47,938 nt of DNA from Kitasatospora indigofera (GTDB lineage Bacteria > Actinomycetota > Actinomycetes > Streptomycetales > Streptomycetaceae): assembly GCF_014655955.1 (NCBI RefSeq), contig NZ_BNBO01000068.1, positions 1 to 47,938 of the forward strand, read 5' to 3'. Numbering within the stretch: position 1 is the first letter of the stretch; every line of letters starts with the position of its first letter. Positions 14,737 to 23,016 of the stretch are shown here, in pieces. A model generated the notes under the pieces. That model was not told the origin of the DNA, did no database searches, and saw nothing but the letters and a program-made list of their open reading frames with translations. The translations under genes and the position numbers were made by a program.

Positions 14737-15384
14737 TTGGCGTCACACTCCCCGTCCCGGTCGGGCCCCCGCCGGACCGTCCCGGCCACCCCGGCCACCC
14801 CGGCCGGTCCGCCCGGTCGCCCGGCTGTGCCCGCCGGCCCGCGCCCCGCCGATCCGCTTCCCCGGCTGCCGCGTTGGCCCGGCCGGTCCGCCCGCCCGGC
14901 CCGGCTCGGACCGGGCCGTGTCCCCGGGTGTCGGTATCCCCGTGGCGGGGCCGCTCCCGTCCGTCCGGCCGTCGGCTCCCCGCGGCCCGTGGCCCGCGGC
15001 CCGTGGCCCGTGGCCCGTGGCCCGTGCCACCGTGACCGTGCGCCCGCCATGCCCGCCGCCTGCCGCCCGTGCCCCGCGTCGCCCGTGCCCCGCGTGGTTC
15101 GAGTCCCACGGCGCCCGTCGTCCGTCGTCCGTGCGTCCACCGTCCCCGCCGTCCGCGTCCCGCGCCGCCCGTCGCCGTGCCCCCGCGCTGCCCGCCGTCC
15201 GTGCCCCGCCGTCCGTGCCCCGTGGCCCGTCGCCCACCGCCCGCCGTCCGCCGTCCGTGCCCCGAGGCCCGTCGCACACCGCCCGCCGTCCGTGGCCCGT
15301 GGCCCGTCGCCCACCGCCCGCCGTCCGCCGTCCGTGTCTTCGTCGTCGGCCGCCGGTGCCGGTGGCGGTGGCGGTGGCGGGAAG
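14737..15384. repeat. Gene-free tract of degenerate heptamers
   Basis: No gene is supported here. From about 14990 to 15345 the DNA has a clear 7-bp period: GTGGCCC four times near 15000-15028, and a higher-order block of GTCGCCC-ACCGCCC-GCCGTCC steps near 15226 that recurs near 15303. Long open frames on both strands arise from GC content and the repeats. Confidence 0.75.
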
Positions 15385-15426
15385 GCCTGTTGCCCGCCCC
15401 GCCGGGTGGCGGGACGGGCAACAGGC
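15385..15426. terminator. Strong bidirectional hairpin
   Basis: GCCTGTTGCCCG (15385-15396) pairs perfectly with CGGGCAACAGGC (15415-15426), and the stem continues inward with one mismatch to a GGGT loop, giving a stem of about 19 bp. It lies 284 bp beyond the MFS stop and is the likely end of that minus-strand operon. Between it and 15709 are only GCCGGGGTG-type repeats. Confidence 0.7.
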
Positions 15427-15709
15427 GTCAGGGGCAGGGGCTTCGGGGCGGCAGGTCGTGGGCCTTCGGGCTGCGGGGCCGGGCGGCCGGGTGGCTGAGC
15501 AGCGTGCGGCCGGGGCGCCGGGGCGCCGGGGCGCTGGGCGGGTTGCCGGGGTGCCGGGGCGCCGGGGTGCCGGGGTGTGGGAGGGGTGCTGGGGCGCCGG
15601 GCGGGTTGCCGGGGCGTTGGGTTGGTGGTGGCCGGGGTGCGGGAGGGGCCGGGTCCGTCGCGCATCCGGGGGTGCGAGGCGGATCCGGCCCCCTCGGGGG
15701 TGGGTGCTT

Positions 15710-17143
15710 TCAGGTGGTGGTCCTGGTGCCGGACTTCGGCAGCAGGACCAGGGTCGCGGCGGCGGTCACGGCGAGCATCGCGCCGGAGATCACCAGGCTG
15801 ACCGTCAGGCCGTGCTGGAAGGACGCCTGTTCGGCGATCAGCGCGCCGAACACGGCGATCGCCAGGCAGCCGCCGACCTGCCGGCAGGTGTTCAGCACGG
15901 CGGCCGCGGTGCCCGCCCACTCCGCCGCGACGCTCTCCAGCAGCACGGCGGTCAGCGAGGGGACCGCCAGTCCGCCGCCGATGCCCACCGGGACCAGCAG
16001 CAGCACCGGGACCAGCACCGGGGTGTGCGGGCCGACCAGCAGCAGCACCAGCGCACCGGCGCCCATGATCAGCTGGCCGAGGACCATCGGCACCCGCGGC
16101 CCGGTGCGCGCCGACAGCTTCACGCTGGCCATGTTCACCACCGCGATCAGCCCGCACATCGGCACGAACATCGCCCCGGCGCTGACCGCCGACTCCCCGC
16201 GCATCTGCTGGAAGTACAGGCCGAACAGGAAGATCACCCCGTAGAAGACCGCGTTCAGCGCGAACCCGGCCGCCACGCACACCACCACCGTGCGCGAACG
16301 CAGCAGCCCCAGCGGCACCATCGGCTGCGCCCGGCGGGCCTGGCCGGCCAGGAACAGGACCAGGGCGACGGCGGAGACGGCCAGGGTGGCGAGGATCTGC
16401 GGGGAGCTGAAGCCGTCGCGTCCGCCCTCGATGACGGCGTAGGTCAGGCTCGCGAGGCCGACCACGATCGACAGCTGGCCGAAGAGGTCCAGGGGCGCCG
16501 CGCGGCGCGGGGAGCGGGGGATGCGGGCCAGCAGGGCCAGGCCCACCGCGCCGACCGGGATGTTGAGGAAGAAGATGGACTGCCAGTTCCAGGCCGTCGT
16601 CAGGGCGCCGCCGGCGACCGGGCCGATGGCCACCGCCACCGCGCCGGCGGCCGTCCAGATCGCCACCGCCCGGGCCCGCCTGCCCGGGTCGGTGTAGCTC
16701 TGGCGGATCAGCGCCAGCGAGGTGGGCACCATGATGGCGGCCGCCGCGCCCTGCACCATCCGGGCGCCGATCAGCGCGCCCAGGCCCGGGGCGAGGCCGC
16801 AGGCCGCGGAGGCGAGCGTGAAGGCGCCCAGGCCCACCGCGTAGGCGCGGTTGGCGCCGATGCGGTCCGCCGCGGCGCCGGCCGACAGCATCAGCGCCGC
16901 GAACATCAGGGTGTAGCCGTCGACGACCCACTGCAGGGCCGTCATGTCGCCGCTCAGGCTGTGCGCGATGGCCGGCAGCGCGACGTTGACCACCGAGCCG
17001 TCCAGCGAGATCACGAAGAAGCTCAGCAGCGCGGCCGCCAGGACCAGGTGCGGGGAGGAGGGACGGGCGGGCCTGCGGGGCGCCTCGGCCCCGTCGGGGG
17101 CGGGGGCGGCGGACCGCGTACCGCGCGTGATGGTCATGGCCAT
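15710..17143 (-). CDS. MFS drug/metabolite exporter (DHA2-like)
   Basis: A 477-residue membrane protein with about 14 hydrophobic helices. Early features are SFFVISLDGSVVNVALPAIA, LQWVVDGYTLMFAALML then GAAADRIGANRAYAVG (motif A), and GARMVQGAAAAIMVP, as in the EmrB/QacA group of proton-driven exporters. ATG 17143 has GGAG eight bases upstream. It is the last gene of the SDR - tautomerase - MFS operon and probably exports the product of the neighbouring cluster. Confidence 0.92.
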   Translation of the reverse strand: MAMTITRGTRSAAPAPDGAEAPRRPARPSSPHLVLAAALLSFFVISLDGSVVNVALPAIAHSLSGDMTALQWVVDGYTLMFAALMLSAGAAADRIGANRAYAVGLGAFTLASAACGLAPGLGALIGARMVQGAAAAIMVPTSLALIRQSYTDPGRRARAVAIWTAAGAVAVAIGPVAGGALTTAWNWQSIFFLNIPVGAVGLALLARIPRSPRRAAPLDLFGQLSIVVGLASLTYAVIEGGRDGFSSPQILATLAVSAVALVLFLAGQARRAQPMVPLGLLRSRTVVVCVAAGFALNAVFYGVIFLFGLYFQQMRGESAVSAGAMFVPMCGLIAVVNMASVKLSARTGPRVPMVLGQLIMGAGALVLLLVGPHTPVLVPVLLLVPVGIGGGLAVPSLTAVLLESVAAEWAGTAAAVLNTCRQVGGCLAIAVFGALIAEQASFQHGLTVSLVISGAMLAVTAAATLVLLPKSGTRTTT

Positions 17144-17210
17144 CGGGACAACTCCAGGAAAGAAAGGGGACGGACAGGACGGGGAGGACGGGAGGACGGA
17201 CGGGCGGGCG

Positions 17211-17561
17211 CTACGCGGACACGGCACCGGCACCGGCACCGGCACCGGCGGCGGCTGCGCCGGCCGCGGCACCGGGGGCACCGGGGGAGACGGGGGCGAC
17301 GGTGTCGGTGCCGGTGCCGGCCGCGGTGCCGGGGGCGGCGGCCGGGCGGGTGCGGCGCCGGCTCAGCTCGGCGAAGCCGGGGTCGGTGCCGAGCACGCCG
17401 CCCTCGCCCCAGCGGTTCTGCGCGATCTCCTGGATGTACACGGTGATCTTGTCGAAGGGGGCGCCGGTGACCCGGTTGACCGTCAGGGTCAGCTCCTCGA
17501 CCAGCTCACGGCACTTCTCGTCGCTCTGGTTGGGCCAGGTGGTCACGTTCACGATCGGCAC
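17211..17561 (-). CDS. 4-oxalocrotonate tautomerase-family protein with low-complexity tail
   Basis: A 116-residue protein. The start (M)PIVNVTTWPNQSDEKCRELV exposes the catalytic Pro1 after Met removal, followed by VTGAPFDKITVYIQEI, a normal 4-OT monomer of about 65 residues. It isomerises keto-enol substrates. An Ala/Gly/Thr/Pro-rich tail of about 45 residues follows, another sign of the repeat expansion seen in this region. GTG 17561 has CAGGAA six bases upstream. It lies between the SDR and MFS genes. Confidence 0.87.
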   Translation of the reverse strand: MPIVNVTTWPNQSDEKCRELVEELTLTVNRVTGAPFDKITVYIQEIAQNRWGEGGVLGTDPGFAELSRRRTRPAAAPGTAAGTGTDTVAPVSPGAPGAAAGAAAAGAGAGAGAVSA

Positions 17562-17761
17562 GGCGGATTCCTGTCTCTGCGAAGGGGCGCAACGGTACGG
17601 ACGGGCTGTACGGGCTGTGCGGGTTGTACGGGCGGCGGCGGGCGCCAGGTGCGAGGTGCGAGGTCGAGGTGCGAGGTGCGAGGGGCAAGCGGTGCACGGG
17701 CTGCGCCGGGCGGCCCGGGCAGGGGCAAGCGGTGCGCGAGGTGCGCGCGGTGCGCGGGGCG

Positions 17762-18568
17762 TCACAGTGCCCGGCAGGCACCGCCGTCGATGGTGACCGC
17801 GGCACCGGTGATCTGCGCCGCCGCGGGCGAGAGCAGGAAGGCGACCAGCTGCGCCACGTCCCCGGGACGGGTCAGGACGCCCAGCGGCGTCTGCGCCACC
17901 ACCTGCCCGGTGACCTGCGCCGCGGTGCCGCCGTGACGGTCGGCCAGCTCCTGGGCGGTCTGGGTCCACAGCCCGGTGTCCACCGCGCCCGGGTCCACCA
18001 CGTTCACCCGGATCCCGCTGCGCCCGAGGTCGGCGGAGACGGCCTTGGCGAAGGCGGCCAGGCCGGCGTTGACGGTGCTGTTGACGGGGAACAGCGGGTC
18101 GGGGGTGCTGCGGAAGGCGCCGCCGACCAGGACGATCCGCCCGCCGCCGGCGGCGGCCATGGGGGTGGCGACGGCCCGGGTGAGGCGGACGGCGCCCATC
18201 AGCTTGCTGTTGAGGGTGGTCTGCCACATGTCGTCGGTGGCCTCGGCCAGCGGGGCGACGGGGCCGTCGCCGGCGGCGTGGACCAGGGCGTCGATGCGGC
18301 CCAGTGCGGCGGCGAGCTCGCCCACCGCGGTGTCGACCGAGCGCCGGCGGTTGATGTCCACCACCCGGGTCAGGAGCAGCTCCTCGGCGCCGCCCGCCGC
18401 GGTGATGCGCTCGCGGGCGGCCTCCAGGCGTTCGGCGTCCCGCCCGAGCAGCACCACCGTGGCCCCGGACCGGGCGAGCTCCTCGGCCACGGCGCCGCCT
18501 ATTCCGCCGGTCGCGCCGCTCACCAGCACGACCGGGGACATCTCCGCGGGACGGTCAGAGGTCATCAC
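17762..18568 (-). CDS. SDR-family protein lacking the catalytic Tyr/Lys pair
   Basis: A 268-residue Rossmann-fold protein. The cofactor motif SGATGGIGGA is near residues 17-26, and PGAVDTG and the C-terminal AAVTIDGGA are conserved. At the YxxxK position the sequence reads N163-S-T-V-N167, and the usual Ser region is LVGGA, so the Ser-Tyr-Lys set is replaced. It may be a non-catalytic or divergent SDR. AAAGGA lies seven bases before ATG 18568. It is first in the operon with the tautomerase and MFS, and an AACCA-N6-TGGTT operator lies 129 bp upstream. Confidence 0.88.
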   Translation of the reverse strand: MMTSDRPAEMSPVVLVSGATGGIGGAVAEELARSGATVVLLGRDAERLEAARERITAAGGAEELLLTRVVDINRRRSVDTAVGELAAALGRIDALVHAAGDGPVAPLAEATDDMWQTTLNSKLMGAVRLTRAVATPMAAAGGGRIVLVGGAFRSTPDPLFPVNSTVNAGLAAFAKAVSADLGRSGIRVNVVDPGAVDTGLWTQTAQELADRHGGTAAQVTGQVVAQTPLGVLTRPGDVAQLVAFLLSPAAAQITGAAVTIDGGACRAL

Positions 18569-18696
18569 TGCATCCTTTGTTCACGACGATCAGTCAGAAG
18601 GAGGCCGCAACTCACCCTGTCCACAGGGGTCTTCGCCTCGAAGGAGGCGGGGCGGCCTGACAACCACGACGGTAGCCGAGGACCGCCCCCCATGGC

Positions 18697-18712
18697 AACC
18701 ATCTAGTTGGTT
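18697..18712. promoter_or_regulatory. TetR operator copy 1
   Basis: AACCATCTAGTTGGTT, an imperfect dyad with AACCA/TGGTT arms. Its reverse complement is identical to the site at 19706-19721. It lies in the promoter region of the SDR operon, so the TetR protein at 19056-19661 probably represses both sides. Confidence 0.85.
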
Positions 18713-18935
18713 TTCGTGTCGGGGATGCTCCCGGACACGCGAAAGCCCGGCCGGTACGCGTCGCGGGACGCGTTCGGGCCGGGCGCTTCGACGGGCGGTC
18801 GACGGGACGTGGCGGCGGTCGTGGACGGGGTGCGGGCGGGGCGTGGACGCCGGCGGGGTGCCGGCGGCGACGGGTCGTGGACGGGACGGCGGGGTGGGGC
18901 GGCGGGCGGTGGCGGGTCGTGGGCGGGACGGCGGA

Positions 18936-19010
18936 CGGGTCGCGTCGGGCGCCGGGCGGGCGGGTCGCGTCGGGCGCCGGGCGGGCGGGTCGTGTCGGGT
19001 GCCGGGGCGG
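18936..19010. repeat. 25-bp tandem repeat
   Basis: Three copies of a unit CGGGTCGCGTCGGGCGCC-GGGCGGG, the third degenerate, in the 487-bp gap (18569-19055) downstream of the TetR gene. The rest of that gap holds the TetR operator and GGCGGGTCGTGGG-type repeats but no gene. Confidence 0.85.
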
Positions 19011-19055
19011 GTCGTGGGTGGGGCGGCTCGTGGGGGCGTGGGGGAGGGGCGGGGG

Positions 19056-19661
19056 TCAGACCGTCCCGTGCAGGGCGTTGTCGATGATGACGTGGCCGGC
19101 GGCGGCGACGCTGGCGCGCAGCAGGGTCCAGCTGGCCTCGGAGTCGTGGTCGGGGCCGAGCATCAGGCGGCGCTGCTGGGGGACGATGAAGGGCCAGGAG
19201 GCCAGGCCGATCAGGGAGATGAGCACCCGGGCGGCGGCGGTGGGGTCGTCGATGCCGAGGGCGACCGAGAGTGCGGCGGTCTTGTGGGTGTAGTAGGTCT
19301 CGCGTTCCTTCTCGTTGGGGATGGGGCGGTCGCGGTAGAGCAGGCCCTCCCAGGCCAGGAGCCGGACGAGGTCGCCGGAGCGGCGGTGGTAGTCGAACAC
19401 CTCGCCGACGTACTCGCGCAGTCCCGCTTCGGAGGTGGGGATCGGGACCTGCTCGCCCATGTGCTCGTACACCCGGGTGAGGACCGCGGAGAAGAGCGTC
19501 TCCTTGTTGCCGAAGTAGGCGTAGATCCGCTGCTTGTTGACCCCGGACCGCTCCGCGATCCGGTCGACCCGCGCTCCCGCGAGGCCGTGCTCCGAGAACT
19601 CCTCCTGGGCGGCTTCGAGCAGCTTGCCGCGGGTCTCCTGGGCTTTGGCGCTGACTGTCAT
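19056..19661 (-). CDS. TetR-family repressor of the cluster
   Basis: A 201-residue regulator with HTH residues VDRIAERSGVNKQRIYAYFG then NKETLFSAVL at about 33-62 and a C-terminal domain typical of TetR_C families. Two copies of AACCA-N6-TGGTT stand 23 bp and 45 bp before its start, and a third is upstream of the SDR operon. Autoregulation and control of the AfsA-like operon (divergent) and the SDR operon are likely. The ligand is unknown, perhaps the cluster product. Confidence 0.9.
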   Translation of the reverse strand: MTVSAKAQETRGKLLEAAQEEFSEHGLAGARVDRIAERSGVNKQRIYAYFGNKETLFSAVLTRVYEHMGEQVPIPTSEAGLREYVGEVFDYHRRSGDLVRLLAWEGLLYRDRPIPNEKERETYYTHKTAALSVALGIDDPTAAARVLISLIGLASWPFIVPQQRRLMLGPDHDSEASWTLLRASVAAAGHVIIDNALHGTV

Positions 19662-19683
19662 GGGGGAAGGCTAGCCGATCGGC

Positions 19684-19721
19684 AACCAACTGGATGGTTC
19701 AGAAAAACCAACTAGATGGTT
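19684..19721. promoter_or_regulatory. TetR operator copies 2 and 3
   Basis: AACCAACTGGATGGTT (19684-19699) and AACCAACTAGATGGTT (19706-19721) are spaced 22 bp apart, about two helical turns, so two dimers could bind the same DNA face. They sit between the divergent TetR gene and the AfsA-like operon. Confidence 0.88.
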
Positions 19722-19940
19722 GCGTTGCTTGGCGGATCTGTTCTAACGTTCTTTCAGCAGGACGCGGCGGACCGCACCGAGTACCTCAACTCCGGTCGCC
19801 GGCAAGCAGATCAGCCGTCCTGCCGGCCCCGCCGAACCGGCCCGGGGACCGCGCCGCAGCGGCGCGGCCGGCAACCCGGCCTGTCGGCCACCCTCATGCG
19901 GCCCGCCCTTCCCGCGGCCCGCCACGCCAAGGAGAGACCC

Positions 19941-20711
19941 ATGTCGGCCCAGCCCCGCACCGTCCTGCTCGTCGGCGACCGCTTCGCCGGGTTCGCCGTC
20001 CACGAGGGGGTGCTCACCGTCTCGCAGTTCACCGAGCAGCTGCCGCTGTACGCGGCTGCCGCCGCGGCCGGACGCACGCAGGTGCTGGCCGGGCAGGGCA
20101 TCACGGCCGTGCGCTGGCAGGAGCTGCGCGAGGACGCGGCCCGCCACGGGCTGCGGGAACGTCTGGACTTCCGCCGGCCCGAGTCCGCGCTCTCCCCCCG
20201 CGGGGAGGCGCACAAGCACCAGAGCCAGAACACCCTGATCGCCGGCCTGCGCCGGGAGGGGGAGGGCCGCTTCGGCGCCGACCTGCGCCTGCACGAGGAC
20301 AACGAACTGCTGCTGGACCACCAGACCGGCCAGCACGTGCAGGGCATGGTGGCCGTCGAGGCCGCCCGCCAGATGTTCCTCGCGGTCAGCGAGCGCTACT
20401 ACGCCTCCCGCCACCCCGGGCGCTCCTACTACTACGTCATCGACTCGATGAACACCTCCTTCGAGAACTTCCTCTTCCCGCTGGAGGCCACCATCGAGTT
20501 CCTCACCCTGCGCGCCGAGGTCGCCGACCCCGAGCGGCTCTCCTTCGCCGCCGACATCAGCGTCCACCAGGCCGGCCGGCGCGCCGCGCTGACCTCCGTC
20601 ACCTACACCGCCTTCGACCCCGCGCTCATCGAGTCCAAGGAGACCCGCCGCGCCCGCTTCGCGGTCGACCACACCGTCTCCGCCACCGCCCAGGTCCTGC
20701 TCGCCGCCTGA
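19941..20711 (+). CDS. AfsA-related hotdog-domain protein
   Basis: A 256-residue protein. The segment DHQTGQHVQGMVAVEAARQM (126-145) matches the second hotdog domain of AfsA/ScbA (the DHVPGMLLLEAARQA region), and NTSFENFLFPLEATIEF follows the same plan. Only one hotdog domain is evident; the first 90 residues are not recognised. It could condense or bind an acyl thioester. ATG 19941 has AAGGAG six bases upstream and follows a leader of over 200 bases. It is the first gene of a plus-strand operon with the DABB protein, an unknown protein and KAS III, behind paired TetR operators. Confidence 0.82.
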   Translation: MSAQPRTVLLVGDRFAGFAVHEGVLTVSQFTEQLPLYAAAAAAGRTQVLAGQGITAVRWQELREDAARHGLRERLDFRRPESALSPRGEAHKHQSQNTLIAGLRREGEGRFGADLRLHEDNELLLDHQTGQHVQGMVAVEAARQMFLAVSERYYASRHPGRSYYYVIDSMNTSFENFLFPLEATIEFLTLRAEVADPERLSFAADISVHQAGRRAALTSVTYTAFDPALIESKETRRARFAVDHTVSATAQVLLAA

Positions 20712-20871
20712 GCCCGAGCCGCCCGCACCCCATCCGCCCGCACCCCGCCCGCCCGCCCGCACCCCGCTTTCCGCACCTGCTTTCCCGTCGCACGGCTTCC
20801 CGTTGCACGGCTTCCCCGTGCCCCGGGGCGTTCCCTTCCCTTCCGTACACCGAACCCGCAAGGAGACCACC

Positions 20872-21498
20872 ATGTCCAGCGCCCTGATCACCGTCACCGA
20901 GCTGTCCGTCAAGCCCGCCGAGGCCGAGGCCGCGGCCGCCGCCTGGCTCGCCCACCACGCCGCCTCCGGCTTCGAGGGCCGCGTGCTGTACCGCGGCCTG
21001 GAGGACTCCACGCTGCTGGAGCTGGCCCCGCTGGCCGGCTACGAGCAGATCGAGTCCCTGCGCAAGGACTGGCGCGAGCTGTGGGACGTGGTCGGCCCGA
21101 TGGCCGAGAGCGACTTCAGCCGCCAGCTGCTGCACTTCGTGGAGGCCCCCAAGCCCAGCGCCGACCCGCTGCCGGACACCGCCTACATCCAGATGCGCCA
21201 CGTCGAGGTGCCGCCCACCGCCTACCGGGCCTACCGGGCCTGGCGCGAGGAGACCATCTTCGACGTCGTCCGCAACGCCCCCGAGGTCGACTACTTCGAG
21301 GCGTACCACTCGGTGCTCAGCAGCGAGCCGGGCGTCATGTTCGTCTCCGGCTTCTCCTGCGAGCCCAAGGACTACACGGCGGTCTTCACCTCCCCGCGCT
21401 ACCAGGAGATCGTCCGCCAGGCCGGCGACTCGTACATCACCGGCGGCGACCGCGGCCTCTACACCCGCCTGTACGCCCGCCTGACCCCGGCCGCCTGA
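20872..21498 (+). CDS. Probable tandem dimeric alpha-beta barrel (DABB/ABM-like) protein
   Basis: A 208-residue protein that appears to be two ferredoxin-like halves. Residues 5-60 (ITVTELSVKPAEAEAAAAAW, then FEGRVLYRGLEDSTLLELA) look like an antibiotic biosynthesis monooxygenase fold, and residues about 105-185 (YIQMRHVEVP, VMFVSGFSCEP) look like a second copy. Such proteins are small cofactor-free oxygenases, cyclases or binding proteins. AAGGAG lies six bases before ATG 20872. The fold is inferred by eye; the reaction is unknown. Confidence 0.65.
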   Translation: MSSALITVTELSVKPAEAEAAAAAWLAHHAASGFEGRVLYRGLEDSTLLELAPLAGYEQIESLRKDWRELWDVVGPMAESDFSRQLLHFVEAPKPSADPLPDTAYIQMRHVEVPPTAYRAYRAWREETIFDVVRNAPEVDYFEAYHSVLSSEPGVMFVSGFSCEPKDYTAVFTSPRYQEIVRQAGDSYITGGDRGLYTRLYARLTPAA

Positions 21499-21646
21499 TC
21501 CCGTCCGCGTCCCGCACCGACGCGCACCCCTCGCGTACGGGACGCGGACGGGCCGCCCGCCGCGCCCTGCCCGGCGCCGGCCCCGCGCCGTCCGCGTCCC
21601 GTCCCCACCCGCCACCGGTGCAGGACCCTCCCGAAGGACCACCGTC

Positions 21647-22600
21647 ATGACCACCGTCACCAGCACCCCTCCCGCCGCCGGCACCTCCGCGGCCGGCGCC
21701 CCTTCCGCCGCCGGCACCTCCGCCGCCGCGCCCGTGTCCGTCCCCGCCGTGCCGCCGGCCACCGACCGCACCTACGACCTCAGCGTCACGACCCAGGGGC
21801 CGCTCTACCCGCCGAGCGAGATCGTCGACGAGAACGGCGACTTCGTCGTCATCGGCCGGATCAACCGGCCGGGCCCGGACGGCGGCACGCTCGCCCAGTG
21901 GGGCAGCGCCGTGGTCTCCGCCGGCAGCCCGGTGCCGCCCTTCGGCCGGCACCTGCCGTACACGATCGTCCGTGAGCTCGACCAGGCGCTGGCCCCCGAG
22001 GACGCGGCGACGGCGCTGTACACGCTGCCGCTGCCGCTGCCCTGCAACAACTACAACATGCTGTTCGCCCCCGAGCAGCGGCCCGACGCGCACGCCGTCG
22101 AGCGTCCGAGCTTCCCGCTGCACCAGGCGCCCATCCCCGACGCCCGCTTCGAGGACGGCCTCAAGGTGCGCGAGCCGATCCGGCTCGGACAGTGGGTCAA
22201 GGCCCGCGGGCAGCTGGAGGTCTCGCTGTCCGCCGACCGGCGCAGCGCGCACTTCTCCTTCGCCTTCACCGGCCTGATCCCCGACAGCCTCTACACCGTG
22301 ATGTCGCTGCGCGAGCACGACCTGGACCCGGACGGTCCCACCCGGCCCGGCCCGCTCGGCATCCCCAACGCCTTCATGAGCGACCAGATGGGCATGGCGC
22401 ACTACCGGGCCACCCTGCCCAACCCCTTCCCGGAGGCCGGCACGCCGGGCGCCAACCGCGTGATCAACGTGATCGTGCTGTGGATGAGCTACCAGCAGAA
22501 CTACGGCGGCGCGATCGGGCACTTCGGCCTCGGCGGGGACATCCACGCCCAGCTGAAGCTGCAGGGCCCCAGCTTCGCGGAGTTCACCACGATCGCCTGA
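21647..22600 (+). CDS. Conserved-looking protein of unknown function
   Basis: A 317-residue soluble protein. The first 35 residues are an Ala/Thr/Ser/Pro-rich leader. The rest is well-formed globular sequence with many Tyr, Trp, Asn and His (LPCNNYNMLFAPEQRPDAH, MSDQMGMAHYRATLPNPF, VLWMSYQQNYGGAIGHFG). There are no membrane helices or signal peptide. ATG 21647 has GAAGGA eight bases upstream. I do not recognise the family. Its position between the DABB protein and KAS III suggests a role in the same pathway. Confidence 0.8.
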   Translation: MTTVTSTPPAAGTSAAGAPSAAGTSAAAPVSVPAVPPATDRTYDLSVTTQGPLYPPSEIVDENGDFVVIGRINRPGPDGGTLAQWGSAVVSAGSPVPPFGRHLPYTIVRELDQALAPEDAATALYTLPLPLPCNNYNMLFAPEQRPDAHAVERPSFPLHQAPIPDARFEDGLKVREPIRLGQWVKARGQLEVSLSADRRSAHFSFAFTGLIPDSLYTVMSLREHDLDPDGPTRPGPLGIPNAFMSDQMGMAHYRATLPNPFPEAGTPGANRVINVIVLWMSYQQNYGGAIGHFGLGGDIHAQLKLQGPSFAEFTTIA

Positions 22601-23016
22601 ACCCCCCCCACCGGCCCACCCCGGCCGGCCCGCCCACCCGGCCGGCCACCCACCCTGACCGTCCGCCCCGTCCGCCCGGCCCACCTGCCCCGACCGCCCG
22701 CCACCCGTCCGCCTCCCGTCCGCCTCCCGTCCGCCTCCCGTCCGTCCGGCCGCCCGGCGGCCGCCCCCACCGGCCCGGGCCGCCCCTGCCCGCACCTGCC
22801 CGCCGGGCCCCGCACCTCCCCGCGGGGCCCCCGCACCCCGCACCCCGCACCCGCACCCGCCCCACCCCTGAACCCGCCCCACCCCCGCACCCGCACCCGC
22901 ACCTCCCGCACCTTCCTGCAGATCCGACAGGACACCGCCCGGAACCCACCCGCAGGCACCACCCCACCAGCCGTGCCCGGCCCGCGAGGCCGGCCGACAC
23001 CCCAACGGAGCGCCGT
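22601..23016. other. Gene-free C-rich spacer before KAS III
   Basis: This 416-bp spacer within the operon has no gene. It holds three copies of the 11-mer CCGCCTCCCGT (22709-22741) and CGCACCC/CCCGCACC runs (about 22800-22915). The plus strand is almost guanine-poor, so the transcript here would be a long unstructured C-rich leader. Confidence 0.7.

Noticed and set aside
14670..17446. Very long open frames on both strands (750-920 residues) across the heptamer tract and MFS gene
   Set aside because: They are antisense or out of frame to the MFS exporter, very Arg/Pro/Gly/His-rich, and arise from high GC content.
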